NCBI GenBank assembly: GCA_003640645.1
Contig: QGHH01000014.1
Coordinates: forward strand, 1-64,000
DNA length: 64,000 nucleotides
DNA from: Fredinandcohnia aciditolerans
Lineage (GTDB): Bacteria; Bacillota; Bacilli; Bacillales; Bacillaceae_L
Direction of reading: 5' to 3'
The notes under the pieces are model-generated. The model was not told the DNA's origin and did no database searches. It saw only the letters and a program-made list of their open reading frames with translations. Below are positions 46,293-56,310 of the stretch, piece after piece; positions within the stretch are counted from its first letter, which is position 1, and the number at the start of each line of letters is the position of its first letter. The position numbers and the translations under genes were made by a program.

Positions 46293-47546
46293 ATGAAAGA
46301 AATGTATCCGAAAAATGGGAAGGTTATTTTACATGTGGACATGAATAGCTTTTACGCATCAGTCGAGGTTGCCTATGATCCTTCTTTACAGGGTAAGCCT
46401 TTAGCGATTGCAGGGAATGTCGAAGAGCGAAAAGGCATTATTGTCACCTGTAGCTATGAGGCTCGTGCCTTTGGAGTGAAAACAACGATGCCTTTATGGG
46501 AGGCAAAACGAAAATGTCCAAACCTTATCGTTCGTAAACCAAACTTTGAACGCTACCGTAGAGCTTCATTGGCCATGTTCGATATCCTTCGCACATACAC
46601 GGATTTAGTTGAACCAGTTTCAATTGACGAAGGCTATATGGATATAACGGGCTGTTATGAAAAGGGATCGCCGATTGAAATTGCGTCTTCCATTCAAGAA
46701 ACTTTACAAAAAGCGCTTCTACTTCCTTGTAGCATTGGAATTGCACCAAATAAATTTTTAGCGAAAATGGCATCCGATATGAAAAAACCACTAGGAATCA
46801 CTGTATTGCGGAAGCGGGATGTTCCAATTATTCTCTGGCCAATGCCAGTTGGAGAAATGCATGGAGTTGGTTCGAAAACTGCAGAAAAATTAGCGACAAT
46901 CAATATTCATACAATTGGAGACCTTGCTAAGGGCAACGATATTCAATTAAAGCAGTTATTAGGAATTAATGGGGAGCGGATTAAGCAAAGAGCAAACGGA
47001 ATTGATAACCGACTTGTTGACCCTGATGCAATCTCAGAGTTCAAAAGCATCGGTAATTCGACAACATTACCATATGATTCAACAGATGAGGAAGAACTTC
47101 TCGGTGTTATCAAAAGACTATCGAATTCTGTTGGAGCACGCATTAGAAGGAAGGATATGCTATCCAATAATGTCCAGTTGATGATTCGATATTCTGATCG
47201 AAAAACGGTAACAAGAAGTCGGAAACTTGATAATCCAATTGATCAGGATGAAGAGATTTATAAAGCAGCCAAGCGCTTGTGGACAAAACATTGGAACGGG
47301 GAACCCATTCGATTATTAGGTGTCACAGCCCAGGAACTTGTTGAGAAACAAGTGGCATTTAAACAACTTGATCTTTTTTCCTATGAGAAGGAAGCGAAAA
47401 AAGAACCCTTACTGAAAGTGATTGATGAATTAAAAGGGAAATACGGGAATGAGATTGTATCAAAAGGGGTTAAACTGCCTAAAGATAAGAAACCGCGAGA
47501 TAATGAACATGGAACGAGTTTTGAGAAAGACTTCTTGAGTGATTAA
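46293..47546 (+). CDS. dinB: DNA polymerase IV (Y family), YqjH-type
   Basis: 417 residues. Catalytic motifs VDMNSFYASVEV and SIDEGYMDITG supply the acidic triad; HhH region VGSKTAEKLATINIHTIGDLAKG; little finger from about 240. C-terminus has the QLDLF clamp-binding motif. Performs error-prone lesion bypass. ATG 46293 follows AGGAAGTG. Corresponds to polYI (yqjH). Convergent with zwf. Confidence 0.95.
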   Translation: MKEMYPKNGKVILHVDMNSFYASVEVAYDPSLQGKPLAIAGNVEERKGIIVTCSYEARAFGVKTTMPLWEAKRKCPNLIVRKPNFERYRRASLAMFDILRTYTDLVEPVSIDEGYMDITGCYEKGSPIEIASSIQETLQKALLLPCSIGIAPNKFLAKMASDMKKPLGITVLRKRDVPIILWPMPVGEMHGVGSKTAEKLATINIHTIGDLAKGNDIQLKQLLGINGERIKQRANGIDNRLVDPDAISEFKSIGNSTTLPYDSTDEEELLGVIKRLSNSVGARIRRKDMLSNNVQLMIRYSDRKTVTRSRKLDNPIDQDEEIYKAAKRLWTKHWNGEPIRLLGVTAQELVEKQVAFKQLDLFSYEKEAKKEPLLKVIDELKGKYGNEIVSKGVKLPKDKKPRDNEHGTSFEKDFLSD

Positions 47547-47552
47547 ATAGTA

Positions 47553-47586
47553 AAGACCCGACTCATAGAGCCGGGTCTCTTTTTTC
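47553..47586. terminator. Terminator between dinB and zwf
   Basis: AAGACCCG and CGGGTCT stem with about 11-nt loop, then CTTTTTT on the plus strand. It lies between convergent genes and may also help zwf. Confidence 0.85.
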
Positions 47587-47589
47587 ATT

Positions 47590-49077
47590 TTAGTCTTCAA
47601 CTGGCCACCAGTGGAATCCATCTTCTGCCAATAGTTCATCAGACGCCTTAGGACCATTAGATCCAGATGGATAATTTGGGAATTCAGTTGCAATTTGGTT
47701 TTCCCAAACCTTTGAAATTGAGTCGACGTAGCGCCATGAAAGGGCCACTTCATCCCAGTGAGCAAAGTTTGTTGTATCACCCATCATACAGTCATAAATA
47801 AGCTTCTCATAAGCTTCAGGCGTGTTTATACCATCAATGCAGTTATTGCAATAATCAAGCTTAACAGGTAATGTCATTGTGTTTTGACCTGGTCTTTTTG
47901 CATTTAAATAAAGTGTAATACCTTCATCAGGCTGGATATTTATGACAAGCAGGTTAGGATTTTGTTGCTCATTTTCCTCTTTATAATATAAATCCATCGG
48001 AATGTCTTTGAATTGAACTACAATTTTTGTTGATTTTTTCTTCATTCTCTTACCGGTACGGATATAGAAAGGAACGCCTGCCCATCTAAAATTGTCGATT
48101 AGAAGTTTACCTGCAACAAATGTAGCAGTATTTGATGCTGGGTCTACTTTTTCCTCTTCTCGGTAACCAGGAACCTGTTTGCCATTTAACGTACCAGCAT
48201 CGTATTGCCCTCTAACGAAGTATTTTTTTACATCCTCATCTTCTAATGGGCGAAGGGCACGCAATACTTTTATTTTTTCACTACGAATCTCATCGGTATT
48301 TAATTTAATTGGCGGTTCCATCGCTAATAATGCAACCATTTGAAGCATATGGTTTTGTACCATATCCCGGAGAGCGCCTGATTTTTCATAATAGCCGCCG
48401 CGATCTTCTACTCCAAGTACTTCACTTGATGTGACCTGGATATTTGATATGTATCGATTATTCCAAAGTGGTTCGAATATTGCGTTTGCAAAGCGGATGA
48501 CTTCAATATTTTGGACCATTTCTTTTCCTAAATAGTGGTCGATTCGGTAAATTTCATCCTCTGAGAAAGCATGGCGAAGCTTCTCATTCAATTGCTTTGC
48601 AGATGGCAGGTTATGTCCAAAAGGTTTTTCAATTACAAGTCTTGTATAACCTTCTGTATCCGTTAATTCTTCAGCTTTAATGTTGACTGCGATTGTCCCA
48701 AAAAACTCTGGAGCCATTGCTAAATAAAAGATCCTATTACCTTCTGTTTTGTAAGTTGAATCTAGTTTTTCAGCTAGGTTCTTTAATTCCTTATAAGAAG
48801 CACGATCATTCACATTAAACGGAAGGTAGTAAAAGTGTTTTGAGAACTTCTCGATATCCTCACGATTTTCCTCAAATCTTCCCGATACAGAATTTCTTAC
48901 GTTTTGTTGGAATTCTTCATTCTCTAATGGGCGTCTTGCCACCCCGATAACCGCGAAATTTTCAGAGAGTTTGCCTTTCGTATAAAGGTTATATATAGAA
49001 GGGTAAAGCTTTCGATTTGCCAAATCACCTGTTGCTCCAAAAATAACCACGATTGATTTTGGTGCTGTATTTGTCAT
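47590..49077 (-). CDS. zwf: Glucose-6-phosphate 1-dehydrogenase
   Basis: 495 residues. NADP loop GATGDLANRKLYPSIY near 15, active-site RIDHYLGKEMVQN with the catalytic His region near 180. Enters the oxidative pentose phosphate pathway. Minus strand, divergent from rnz. In B. subtilis gndA lies next to zwf; no 6-phosphogluconate dehydrogenase is seen here. Confidence 0.97.
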   Translation of the reverse strand: MTNTAPKSIVVIFGATGDLANRKLYPSIYNLYTKGKLSENFAVIGVARRPLENEEFQQNVRNSVSGRFEENREDIEKFSKHFYYLPFNVNDRASYKELKNLAEKLDSTYKTEGNRIFYLAMAPEFFGTIAVNIKAEELTDTEGYTRLVIEKPFGHNLPSAKQLNEKLRHAFSEDEIYRIDHYLGKEMVQNIEVIRFANAIFEPLWNNRYISNIQVTSSEVLGVEDRGGYYEKSGALRDMVQNHMLQMVALLAMEPPIKLNTDEIRSEKIKVLRALRPLEDEDVKKYFVRGQYDAGTLNGKQVPGYREEEKVDPASNTATFVAGKLLIDNFRWAGVPFYIRTGKRMKKKSTKIVVQFKDIPMDLYYKEENEQQNPNLLVINIQPDEGITLYLNAKRPGQNTMTLPVKLDYCNNCIDGINTPEAYEKLIYDCMMGDTTNFAHWDEVALSWRYVDSISKVWENQIATEFPNYPSGSNGPKASDELLAEDGFHWWPVED

Positions 49078-49337
49078 ATAAATCCCCCACTTCTTAAAGC
49101 TTTAGTGATATTTATTTAATGTATACTTTTTTGTTTAGTAAATCAACTAATTCGTATGAATTTTTCAAACTCCTTTTTAAAGTATGCCTTAACCAGGGCT
49201 GGATATTCGAAAACGATTGTAAGTAGTCGTTGAAGTGGCTTATCTAGAGAACGAATGGCAGAATATGATATAGTAGGTAATGGAATATAAACGAAAGACT
49301 AGCAAAAAAATTTAAAAATTATCTGGAGGATTTCTGT

Positions 49338-50297
49338 GTGGAAGTCGTATTTTTAGGAACAGGTGCAGGGGTACCTGCAAAAGAGCGGAATGTCACTTCA
49401 ATTGCTTTACAATTGCTGGATGAACGTAGGGCGACCTGGTTGTTTGATTGTGGGGAGGCAACACAGCATCAAATCCTACATACATCTATAAAACCAGGGA
49501 AAATAGAAAAAATTTTCGTCACTCATTTGCATGGTGACCATATTTTTGGTTTGCCAGGGTTATTAGGAAGTCGCTCCTTTCAAGGAGGAGAGTCCTTATT
49601 AACTATTTATGGCCCTAAGGGAATAAGCGAATTTATTGAAACTTCTATAAAGGTAAGTACCACACATATTCGATATCCACTTGAAATCGTTGAAATTGAA
49701 GAAGGCGTGGTCTTTGAGGACGAACAATTTTGTGTTACTGCAAAAGAATTAGAGCATGGGATTCAATCTTTTGGGTATCGAATTGTAGAAAAAGACCTCC
49801 CAGGAACATTGCTTGTGGATAAGCTATCAAAAGAAGGAATTAAACCTGGGCCTATTTATCAAAAAATTAAAGAAGGACAAACAGTTATCCTTGAGGATGG
49901 ACGTCAGATTAATGGAGAGGAATATATTGGTCCACCTAAGAAGGGACGTATAGTGACTATTTTAGGTGATACCCGTTATGTTAAAGAAAGTATTGAACTT
50001 GCAAAGGATGCAGATATACTCATTCATGAAGCAACATTTAGTGCAAATGAAGCCGATTTAGCTCATGATTATTTTCACTCTACCACAACTCAGGCGGCTG
50101 ATGTTGCCAAACTAGCAGAGGTCAAACAATTAATACTTACACATATAAGCTCTAGATATCAAGTTGATGATTGTCAGAGGCTTCTTGAGGAAGCCCAGCA
50201 AGTGTTTGAGCCGACTTATATGGCAGCAGATTTCTTAAGATACGATGTCAAATCAAACCAAACAAAAAATAAAGACAAACAGATTGGAGGTATATAA
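49338..50297 (+). CDS. rnz: Ribonuclease Z
   Basis: 319 residues, a little longer than B. subtilis (307) through a basic C-terminal tail. Metal motif [18 protein letters not shown] near 62, further ligands in ILGDTRY and HEATF, and LTHISSRY. Matures tRNA 3' ends. GTG start after TGGAGG. The next gene begins 2 bp after the stop. Confidence 0.96.
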   Translation: MEVVFLGTGAGVPAKERNVTSIALQLLDERRATWLFDCGEATQHQILHTSIKPGKIEKIFVTHLHGDHIFGLPGLLGSRSFQGGESLLTIYGPKGISEFIETSIKVSTTHIRYPLEIVEIEEGVVFEDEQFCVTAKELEHGIQSFGYRIVEKDLPGTLLVDKLSKEGIKPGPIYQKIKEGQTVILEDGRQINGEEYIGPPKKGRIVTILGDTRYVKESIELAKDADILIHEATFSANEADLAHDYFHSTTTQAADVAKLAEVKQLILTHISSRYQVDDCQRLLEEAQQVFEPTYMAADFLRYDVKSNQTKNKDKQIGGI

Positions 50298-50299
50298 CA

Positions 50300-51049
50300 A
50301 TGAATACTGTTATTGAAACAATTATGAATCACCGTTCGATTCGTAAATTTGAAGAAAAAGTATTATCAGATGAACAAATTCGTACGATTGTTGAATGTGC
50401 CCAAGCAGCTTCAACATCTAGTTTTATCCAAGCCTATTCCATTATTGGCGTGAAAGATCCAGATAAAAAGAAGAAGCTCGCGGAAATCGTCGGTAACCAG
50501 GCTTATGTTGCCGAGAATGGTCATTTCTTTGTGTTTTGTGGAGATCTACATCGTCACCAGGTTATTAGCCAAATGGAGGAAAAGGACTTATCGACTTCAT
50601 TGGAGAGTGCAGAGAAATTTATGGTCGCTACAATAGATGCTGCATTGGCCGCTCAAAATGCAGTACTCGCAGCAGAATCAATGGGATTGGGCGCTTGCTA
50701 TATTGGTGGACTGCGTAACAATCTAGACGAGGTTTGCAAACTCCTACATATCCCTAAATTTGTGATACCTCTTTTCGGAATTGCAGTGGGCTATCCAGCC
50801 CAAATGCCTGATAAAAAACCACGTCTTCCTTTCGAGCATATTTATCATGAAGGTGAGTATAACCAGGATGAAGACTTATTTAAACAAGAGCTGCATACCT
50901 ACAACCAAACTATCTCAGCCTATTATCAAGCACGTACAAATGGGAAACGCTCAGATACATGGACCGGGCAGATGGCAAACAGCCTTGAAAATCCAAAGCG
51001 GATGTATATGAAGGATTTTGTTAAAGGACAAGGCTTAAATCAAAAGTAA
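50300..51049 (+). CDS. NADPH-dependent FMN nitroreductase (NfsA/NfrA type)
   Basis: 249 residues. FMN-binding N-terminus MNHRSIRKFEEKVLSDEQI and AAQNAVLAAESMGLGACYIGG; C-terminal YHEGEYNQDEDLF region typical of NfsA/Frp oxidoreductases. Reduces nitro compounds, quinones or flavins with NADPH. Tightly behind rnz and before the helicase gene, so probably cotranscribed. GGAGGTATATAAC precedes ATG. NfrA is the nearest named type, but substrate is not predictable. Confidence 0.9.
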   Translation: MNTVIETIMNHRSIRKFEEKVLSDEQIRTIVECAQAASTSSFIQAYSIIGVKDPDKKKKLAEIVGNQAYVAENGHFFVFCGDLHRHQVISQMEEKDLSTSLESAEKFMVATIDAALAAQNAVLAAESMGLGACYIGGLRNNLDEVCKLLHIPKFVIPLFGIAVGYPAQMPDKKPRLPFEHIYHEGEYNQDEDLFKQELHTYNQTISAYYQARTNGKRSDTWTGQMANSLENPKRMYMKDFVKGQGLNQK

Positions 51050-51076
51050 ACCTAGGATAGAAAGGAGTCGGAATCC

Positions 51077-54000
51077 ATGGATATCAAAATCAATCATAAA
51101 TTGATAAAGGAAATGTGTGGAACCGTCTCCTTTAAAAGAGGGGACGCTTTTTATCGAACAAACAAGGTTCAATTAACTGAATATGGATCAAATAAGTGCA
51201 GAGCCATTGTTAAAGGAGCAGAGGATTTTCACGTAACAATTGAAAAAGATAGACAAGGAAAATTAGTGACTACATGCAGTTGTCCATCCCTTGCCAATTT
51301 CGATAAGGAATGTCAGCATATTGCTGCCGTTTTGATTGCGATAAATGAACAGCAATATCAAGAACCATTAGCTTTCGATGAAATTCAAACTTCTACTAAC
51401 GAAAAATTGACTAATGATTTCATGACATTATTTACAAATCGGCCGTTACGATCTAGTGGCCATCAGCTTCACTTTGAAAAAAGAGAAGTACTCAATGTTA
51501 GATTCATATGTAAGCCCGTTAAGGTTTCGAATGAGCAAGTCTTAATTGGATTGGAAATAGGAATCGAACAGATGGGGGTACATGATATTCGCAGCTTTCT
51601 TGAGGATATAAAACAAGGAAAGCCTAGTTTGATATCTGAACAATTTTCATATGATCCAAATCTCCATTGTTTTTTATATGAAGTAGATACTCTACTACAC
51701 CAATTGATTAAAGTTACTGAGGATGAAAAAGTTTATTTTGAAGTAAACTCGTTAGATGATCTGGAAACTCGTGAAATATTGTTAATTCCGCCATCTTCTT
51801 GGAAAGTTCTCGTACCTTTATTATCTAAGTGCCCGTCTGTTTATATTGAAAACAATGGTAATACATATGTGGGCATTCAAATCGAAGAGGAACAACCACC
51901 ACTGTATTTTTCATTTGAAGAAGGGCAAGAATGTGACTATCAATTAACCATCCAAGGATTTAACAGAATGATTATTTTAAAATCCTATCATATTGTGTTA
52001 AGTGATGGACGACTCTATCAAATTTCTGAACAAGATTGTGATCGCTTATTTGATTTAAAGAACATGCTCGTAAATCCAGGTGCTAATCATATTCCAATTC
52101 CAAAGGGACAAACTCAATTTTTTCTAAAAACAATCGTTCCAAGCTTGAAAAAAATTGGTGTCGTTCATATGTCTCAAGCCATTTCCAAAGAATTTTTGAA
52201 AACTCCACTTGTTGCTAAGCTTTACTTGGATCGACTTCGAAATAAACTGCTGGCAGGGCTTGAGTTTCACTATGAAAATACCATCATCCAACCTCTTGAG
52301 AATCGTGATATTCCAACAGGACCTATGGTAATTAGGGATATAGAAAAAGAGGATGAGATTTTAAGAATTATGGATGATAGCGGTCTTTCGAAGACGGAGG
52401 GTGGGTATTACTTGCATAATGAGGAACTTGAATATGAGTTTTTGTATCATCTCGTTCCAAAGTTGCAACCTCACTGTCAAATTTATGCTACGACAGCTAT
52501 TCGAAATCGCATTTTACCTAAAACTGAACATCCGAAAATAAGGGTGAAAATAAAAAAAGAACGTACAAATTGGCTCGAGTTTAAATTTGAAATGAAGGGC
52601 ATTGCAGACCAGGAAATTCGTGAAATTTTATGTGCCCTTGAGGAAAAACGCAAATATTACCGCTTGAAAAATGGTTCATTGCTCTCACTTGAAACGAGGG
52701 AGATGGAGGAAATTCAGCGATTTTTAAAGGCTGTTCCAATTCAAGACGATGATTTCGAAGCAACCTTAAACATGCCAATGATGGAAGCCCTACCCATTTT
52801 GGACTCGTTTGATAACGATGAAATCTATACAGCTGAAGAATCATTCCGCCAATTTCTTGATTCAATTCGAAATCCTAGTCATTTGAGTATAGAGGTCCCG
52901 CATCATTTAGATACCATTTTACGAGATTATCAAAAGCAAGGCTTTAAATGGTTGAAAACTCTCGCAAGTTATGGATTTGGTGGTGTACTTGCGGATGATA
53001 TGGGACTTGGTAAAACAGTACAAAGTATTGCTTTTATTGTTTCTGAGCTTGAAACGATTCGGGATAATAAGCACCCAGTTCTCATTGTTTGCCCATCATC
53101 GTTAACATACAATTGGCTCCATGAAATCTTGAAATTTGCTCCTGAACTTCAAGCAATTGTAATTGATGGCAATAAGGATGAGCGAAGAGCACTACATAAA
53201 GAATGTGAAGACATGGATGTTCTTATCACATCCTATCCGTTATTGAGACGTGATATTAAATGGTATGAGTCTATTAACTTCCATACCGTTTTCTTCGATG
53301 AGGCTCAAGCCTTTAAAAATCCAGTTACCCAAACTGCCAGAGCTGTTAAAAAACTAAAAGCAAATCATCGTTTTGGATTAACTGGAACACCGGTTGAAAA
53401 TTCAATTGAAGAGCTTTGGTCCATTTACTATGTAGTTTTTCCACAGCTTTTTAAGGGGTTAAAGGAATATAGTCATCTATCAAGGAAAGAGATCGCAAGA
53501 AAGGTTCGCCCATTTTTACTTCGCCGTGTGAAAGAAGACGTTCTTGCAGAGCTGCCGGAGAAAATTGAAATCCTTGAATCATCAGAACTTTTACCAGAAC
53601 AAAAGAAGCTCTACGCTGCCTATTTAGCAAAGCTACGTCATGATACATTAAAGCATCTTGATAAAGACACTATACGAAAGAATCGGATACGAATCCTTGC
53701 TGGAATCACCAGACTAAGACAAATTTGTTGTCATCCTGCTTTATTTGTGGATGGTTATAAGGGAAGTTCTGCAAAATTTGAGCAACTTTTACAAATTATC
53801 GAGGAATCCAAACTTTCTGGAAGGAGAGTTTTGATTTTCTCACAATTTACGAAAATGCTTGGACTGATTGGTAGGGAATTATCTAGTAAGGGGTATACTT
53901 ATTTCTATCTTGATGGACAAACACCTACAGAGGAACGAGTGGAATTATGCCAACGTTTTAATGTTGGAGAACGAGAACTCTTTTTAATTTCTTTAAAAGC

Positions 54001-54274
54001 AGGAGGAACGGGTCTGAATCTGACAGGAGCGGATACTGTCATTTTATATGACCTTTGGTGGAATCCAGCTGTCGAGGAACAGGCTGCTGACCGTGCCCAC
54101 CGAATCGGTCAGAAAAAGATAGTCCAAGTAATTAAGCTTTTTGCACGCGGCACAATCGAAGAAAAGATGAATGAATTACAGGAGAAAAAGCGGGACCTTA
54201 TTACGGATCTTATTGATTCTGAGGAAAAAACGGCATTGACAGAAGAAGATATTCGGGAACTTCTCATGATATAA
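51077..54274 (+). CDS. SWIM zinc-finger SNF2-family helicase
   Basis: 1065 residues. The N-terminal SWIM finger CSCPSLANFDKECQHIA is near residue 72. A long middle region (about 120-600) resembles the SNF2-associated domain of bacterial SNF2 proteins. The ATPase core starts near 610: Walker A ADDMGLGKTVQS, box II FFDEAQAFKN (DEAQ), GLTGTPVENS, then helicase C domain with SLKAGGTGLNLTGADTVI and RAHRIGQ. Probably a DNA translocase in repair or transcription recycling; exact role unknown. GAAAGGAG precedes ATG; terminator after it. Confidence 0.93.
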   Translation: MDIKINHKLIKEMCGTVSFKRGDAFYRTNKVQLTEYGSNKCRAIVKGAEDFHVTIEKDRQGKLVTTCSCPSLANFDKECQHIAAVLIAINEQQYQEPLAFDEIQTSTNEKLTNDFMTLFTNRPLRSSGHQLHFEKREVLNVRFICKPVKVSNEQVLIGLEIGIEQMGVHDIRSFLEDIKQGKPSLISEQFSYDPNLHCFLYEVDTLLHQLIKVTEDEKVYFEVNSLDDLETREILLIPPSSWKVLVPLLSKCPSVYIENNGNTYVGIQIEEEQPPLYFSFEEGQECDYQLTIQGFNRMIILKSYHIVLSDGRLYQISEQDCDRLFDLKNMLVNPGANHIPIPKGQTQFFLKTIVPSLKKIGVVHMSQAISKEFLKTPLVAKLYLDRLRNKLLAGLEFHYENTIIQPLENRDIPTGPMVIRDIEKEDEILRIMDDSGLSKTEGGYYLHNEELEYEFLYHLVPKLQPHCQIYATTAIRNRILPKTEHPKIRVKIKKERTNWLEFKFEMKGIADQEIREILCALEEKRKYYRLKNGSLLSLETREMEEIQRFLKAVPIQDDDFEATLNMPMMEALPILDSFDNDEIYTAEESFRQFLDSIRNPSHLSIEVPHHLDTILRDYQKQGFKWLKTLASYGFGGVLADDMGLGKTVQSIAFIVSELETIRDNKHPVLIVCPSSLTYNWLHEILKFAPELQAIVIDGNKDERRALHKECEDMDVLITSYPLLRRDIKWYESINFHTVFFDEAQAFKNPVTQTARAVKKLKANHRFGLTGTPVENSIEELWSIYYVVFPQLFKGLKEYSHLSRKEIARKVRPFLLRRVKEDVLAELPEKIEILESSELLPEQKKLYAAYLAKLRHDTLKHLDKDTIRKNRIRILAGITRLRQICCHPALFVDGYKGSSAKFEQLLQIIEESKLSGRRVLIFSQFTKMLGLIGRELSSKGYTYFYLDGQTPTEERVELCQRFNVGERELFLISLKAGGTGLNLTGADTVILYDLWWNPAVEEQAADRAHRIGQKKIVQVIKLFARGTIEEKMNELQEKKRDLITDLIDSEEKTALTEEDIRELLMI

Positions 54275-54275
54275 C

Positions 54276-54311
54276 AAATCGACAAGGCAAAGGCACTTGT
54301 CGATTTTTTTG
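54276..54311. terminator. Terminator between helicase gene and namA
   Basis: AAATCGACAAG and CTTGTCGATTT stem followed by T7; convergent genes on both sides. Confidence 0.88.
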
Positions 54312-54321
54312 TTAATTATTA

Positions 54322-55338
54322 TTACCATCCGCGTTCGTATTGTTTTGGACTATCAATTGAAACACCAAGCTCTTTTGCAGCCGTTCTTGGCCAATAAGGG
54401 TCGCGTAATAATTCTCGAGCAATAAATATTAAATCAGCCCGATTATTTTTTAATATCTCTTCAGCTTGAACAGCTTTGGTGATCAAACCAACTGCGCCAG
54501 TAGGGATATTGGCTTCATTGCGAATTTTATCTGCAAAACCAACCTGGTAGCCTGGATATGCATCAATTTTAGCTGGAACAACAGCACCAGAGCTGACATC
54601 GATTAGATCCACACCTTGGTCTTTCATGCGTTTTGCGTATTGCACATAATCGGTAGGTGTCAAACCACCTTCCGCATAATCATTTGCTGATACACGAACA
54701 AATAGTGGACCATCCCATACCTCTTGAACAGCTTCGATTACCTCTTCTAGGAAGCGATAGCGATTTTCGGGACTCCCGCCATATTCATCTTCACGTTTAT
54801 TTGAAAGTGGAGATAAAAATTCATTTATCAAATAGCCGTGTGCCCCATGGATTTCAATAATATCAAAACCAGCTTCTTTTGCGCGTCTTGCTCCATCCTT
54901 GAATGCAGCGATTGTTTCTTTTATTTCATTTATCGTTAATTCCTTTGGTGTTTTATAGCTTTCATTAAATGCAATGGCAGAAGGAGCAACAATATCTCCT
55001 GTAACTGTTGCTTTTCGTCCGGCATGGGCAATTTGAATGGATGTTTTTGAGCCATATGCTTTAATCATTTCAACTAGCTTTTTTAATCCTGGCACATGAT
55101 CGTCGCTCCAAATACCTAAATCCTGTGGCGAGATTCTTCCTTGCGGGGTTACTGCGGTTGCCTCAACCATGATGAGCCCTACCTGACCAACAGCACGGCT
55201 AACATAATGGGTATAATGCCAATCCTGAAGCATCCCATCCTCATTGTGACTGGAATACATACACATCGGTGACATAACAATTCTATTTTTTAAAGTAACA
55301 TTTTTAATTGTATAGGGTGAGAATAATGCTGATTCCAT
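54322..55338 (-). CDS. namA: Old yellow enzyme NADPH dehydrogenase NamA (YqjM)
   Basis: 338 residues, the length of B. subtilis YqjM. FMN barrel with MSPMCMYSS (substrate Cys), [21 protein letters not shown] (His pair) and [15 protein letters not shown]. Reduces activated C=C bonds and nitro compounds with NADPH. AGGAGGCTTAAATC precedes the ATG. Confidence 0.97.
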   Translation of the reverse strand: MESALFSPYTIKNVTLKNRIVMSPMCMYSSHNEDGMLQDWHYTHYVSRAVGQVGLIMVEATAVTPQGRISPQDLGIWSDDHVPGLKKLVEMIKAYGSKTSIQIAHAGRKATVTGDIVAPSAIAFNESYKTPKELTINEIKETIAAFKDGARRAKEAGFDIIEIHGAHGYLINEFLSPLSNKREDEYGGSPENRYRFLEEVIEAVQEVWDGPLFVRVSANDYAEGGLTPTDYVQYAKRMKDQGVDLIDVSSGAVVPAKIDAYPGYQVGFADKIRNEANIPTGAVGLITKAVQAEEILKNNRADLIFIARELLRDPYWPRTAAKELGVSIDSPKQYERGW

Positions 55339-55404
55339 ATGATTTAAGCCTCCTATGTATTTCGTATTACTAAATATTATATCATTTTAGTTATGCATAT
55401 TAAA

Positions 55405-55441
55405 AAAATAAGCATCGACTTTCTCTCGTCGATGCCTTTCT
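55405..55441 (-). terminator. Terminator of the secreted-protein gene
   Basis: On the minus strand GCATCGAC pairs with GTCGATGC and is followed by TTATTTTTTT. Confidence 0.8.
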
Positions 55442-56254
55442 TTATTTAACATTGGCTTCAGCTAATTTCTTTCCTGTTTCTTTACTTATGAGTGCCACTT
55501 TCGTTGGCATGTATTTTTGATTTTGCTTATTAAATATATATCTTGTTTCGAGATAAGCGATTACGTCATAGTGGGCAATTCCGGAAACAGCCTGGATGGC
55601 AACAATTTCTTGCGGCTTCATTTTGGTTAATTTATCGAAACGATATCCCGAAGCTGGATCCACCCATGTCTCCATTTCTTGAAGTCGATTACGCAGTTCT
55701 TTTTTATCAGGAAAATCACGGTAGCGCTCTTCTGATAATGGGATGATTCCTTCCAAGCTATTTTGCTTATCTATAAATTCGATCTGAAAATCGCCAGTGT
55801 ATTTCATTGAATAACGCTTTTTTGCTTCATCAAACCATCCTGAAGAATTAGGGTCAGTATAGATTTCCTCCACTTTTTCACCCGTATAGCTTAGGACAGT
55901 TAGACCAGTGATACCGCCACTTCCGATCGAACGAAAATAGAGGAGAATATCCTGTTTCCCGTTTTGAATGACATCTGCAAACTGCATTTCAGCCTGTTGA
56001 TATAAATCCTGTTTATTATGATAGGTTCCTAACTGGTCCCCATTGATTTTTAAAGACCATTCATTCGCAAGGTTATATTGATTTTTTCGTGCGTAAAGCT
56101 CAATGATGTCCTTCTTACCATCACCGTCTAAATCAACATACTCTTTTTGAATAATTGTAAAAGGGCCATATTCAACATCGTTTTGCCCGGCAAGAGTTAC
56201 ACTGTGAAATCCACTAAGAAGGCCTAAAAAAAGTAAAAAACGTATCAGTTTCAC
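55442..56254 (-). CDS. Secreted protein with a calcium-loop-like repeat, function unknown
   Basis: 270 residues with a Sec signal (LIRFLLFLGLLSGFHSVTLAG). Near residue 45, DLDGDGKKDIIEL is an EF-hand/dockerin-like Ca loop as found in FG-GAP or VCBS repeats. The rest is polar with a repeat-like pattern (DVIQNGKQDILLYF). No catalytic motif recognised. It lies in a minus-strand cluster with a CAP-domain protein, 56 bp away, so the two exported proteins may be expressed together. AGAGGTGATTTTGTG precedes the ATG. Confidence 0.75.
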   Translation of the reverse strand: MKLIRFLLFLGLLSGFHSVTLAGQNDVEYGPFTIIQKEYVDLDGDGKKDIIELYARKNQYNLANEWSLKINGDQLGTYHNKQDLYQQAEMQFADVIQNGKQDILLYFRSIGSGGITGLTVLSYTGEKVEEIYTDPNSSGWFDEAKKRYSMKYTGDFQIEFIDKQNSLEGIIPLSEERYRDFPDKKELRNRLQEMETWVDPASGYRFDKLTKMKPQEIVAIQAVSGIAHYDVIAYLETRYIFNKQNQKYMPTKVALISKETGKKLAEANVK

Positions 56255-56310
56255 AAAATCACCTCTTTGGTAGGATAACCAAAAATTGAGAGGGATATAG
56301 GTGAAATGCC

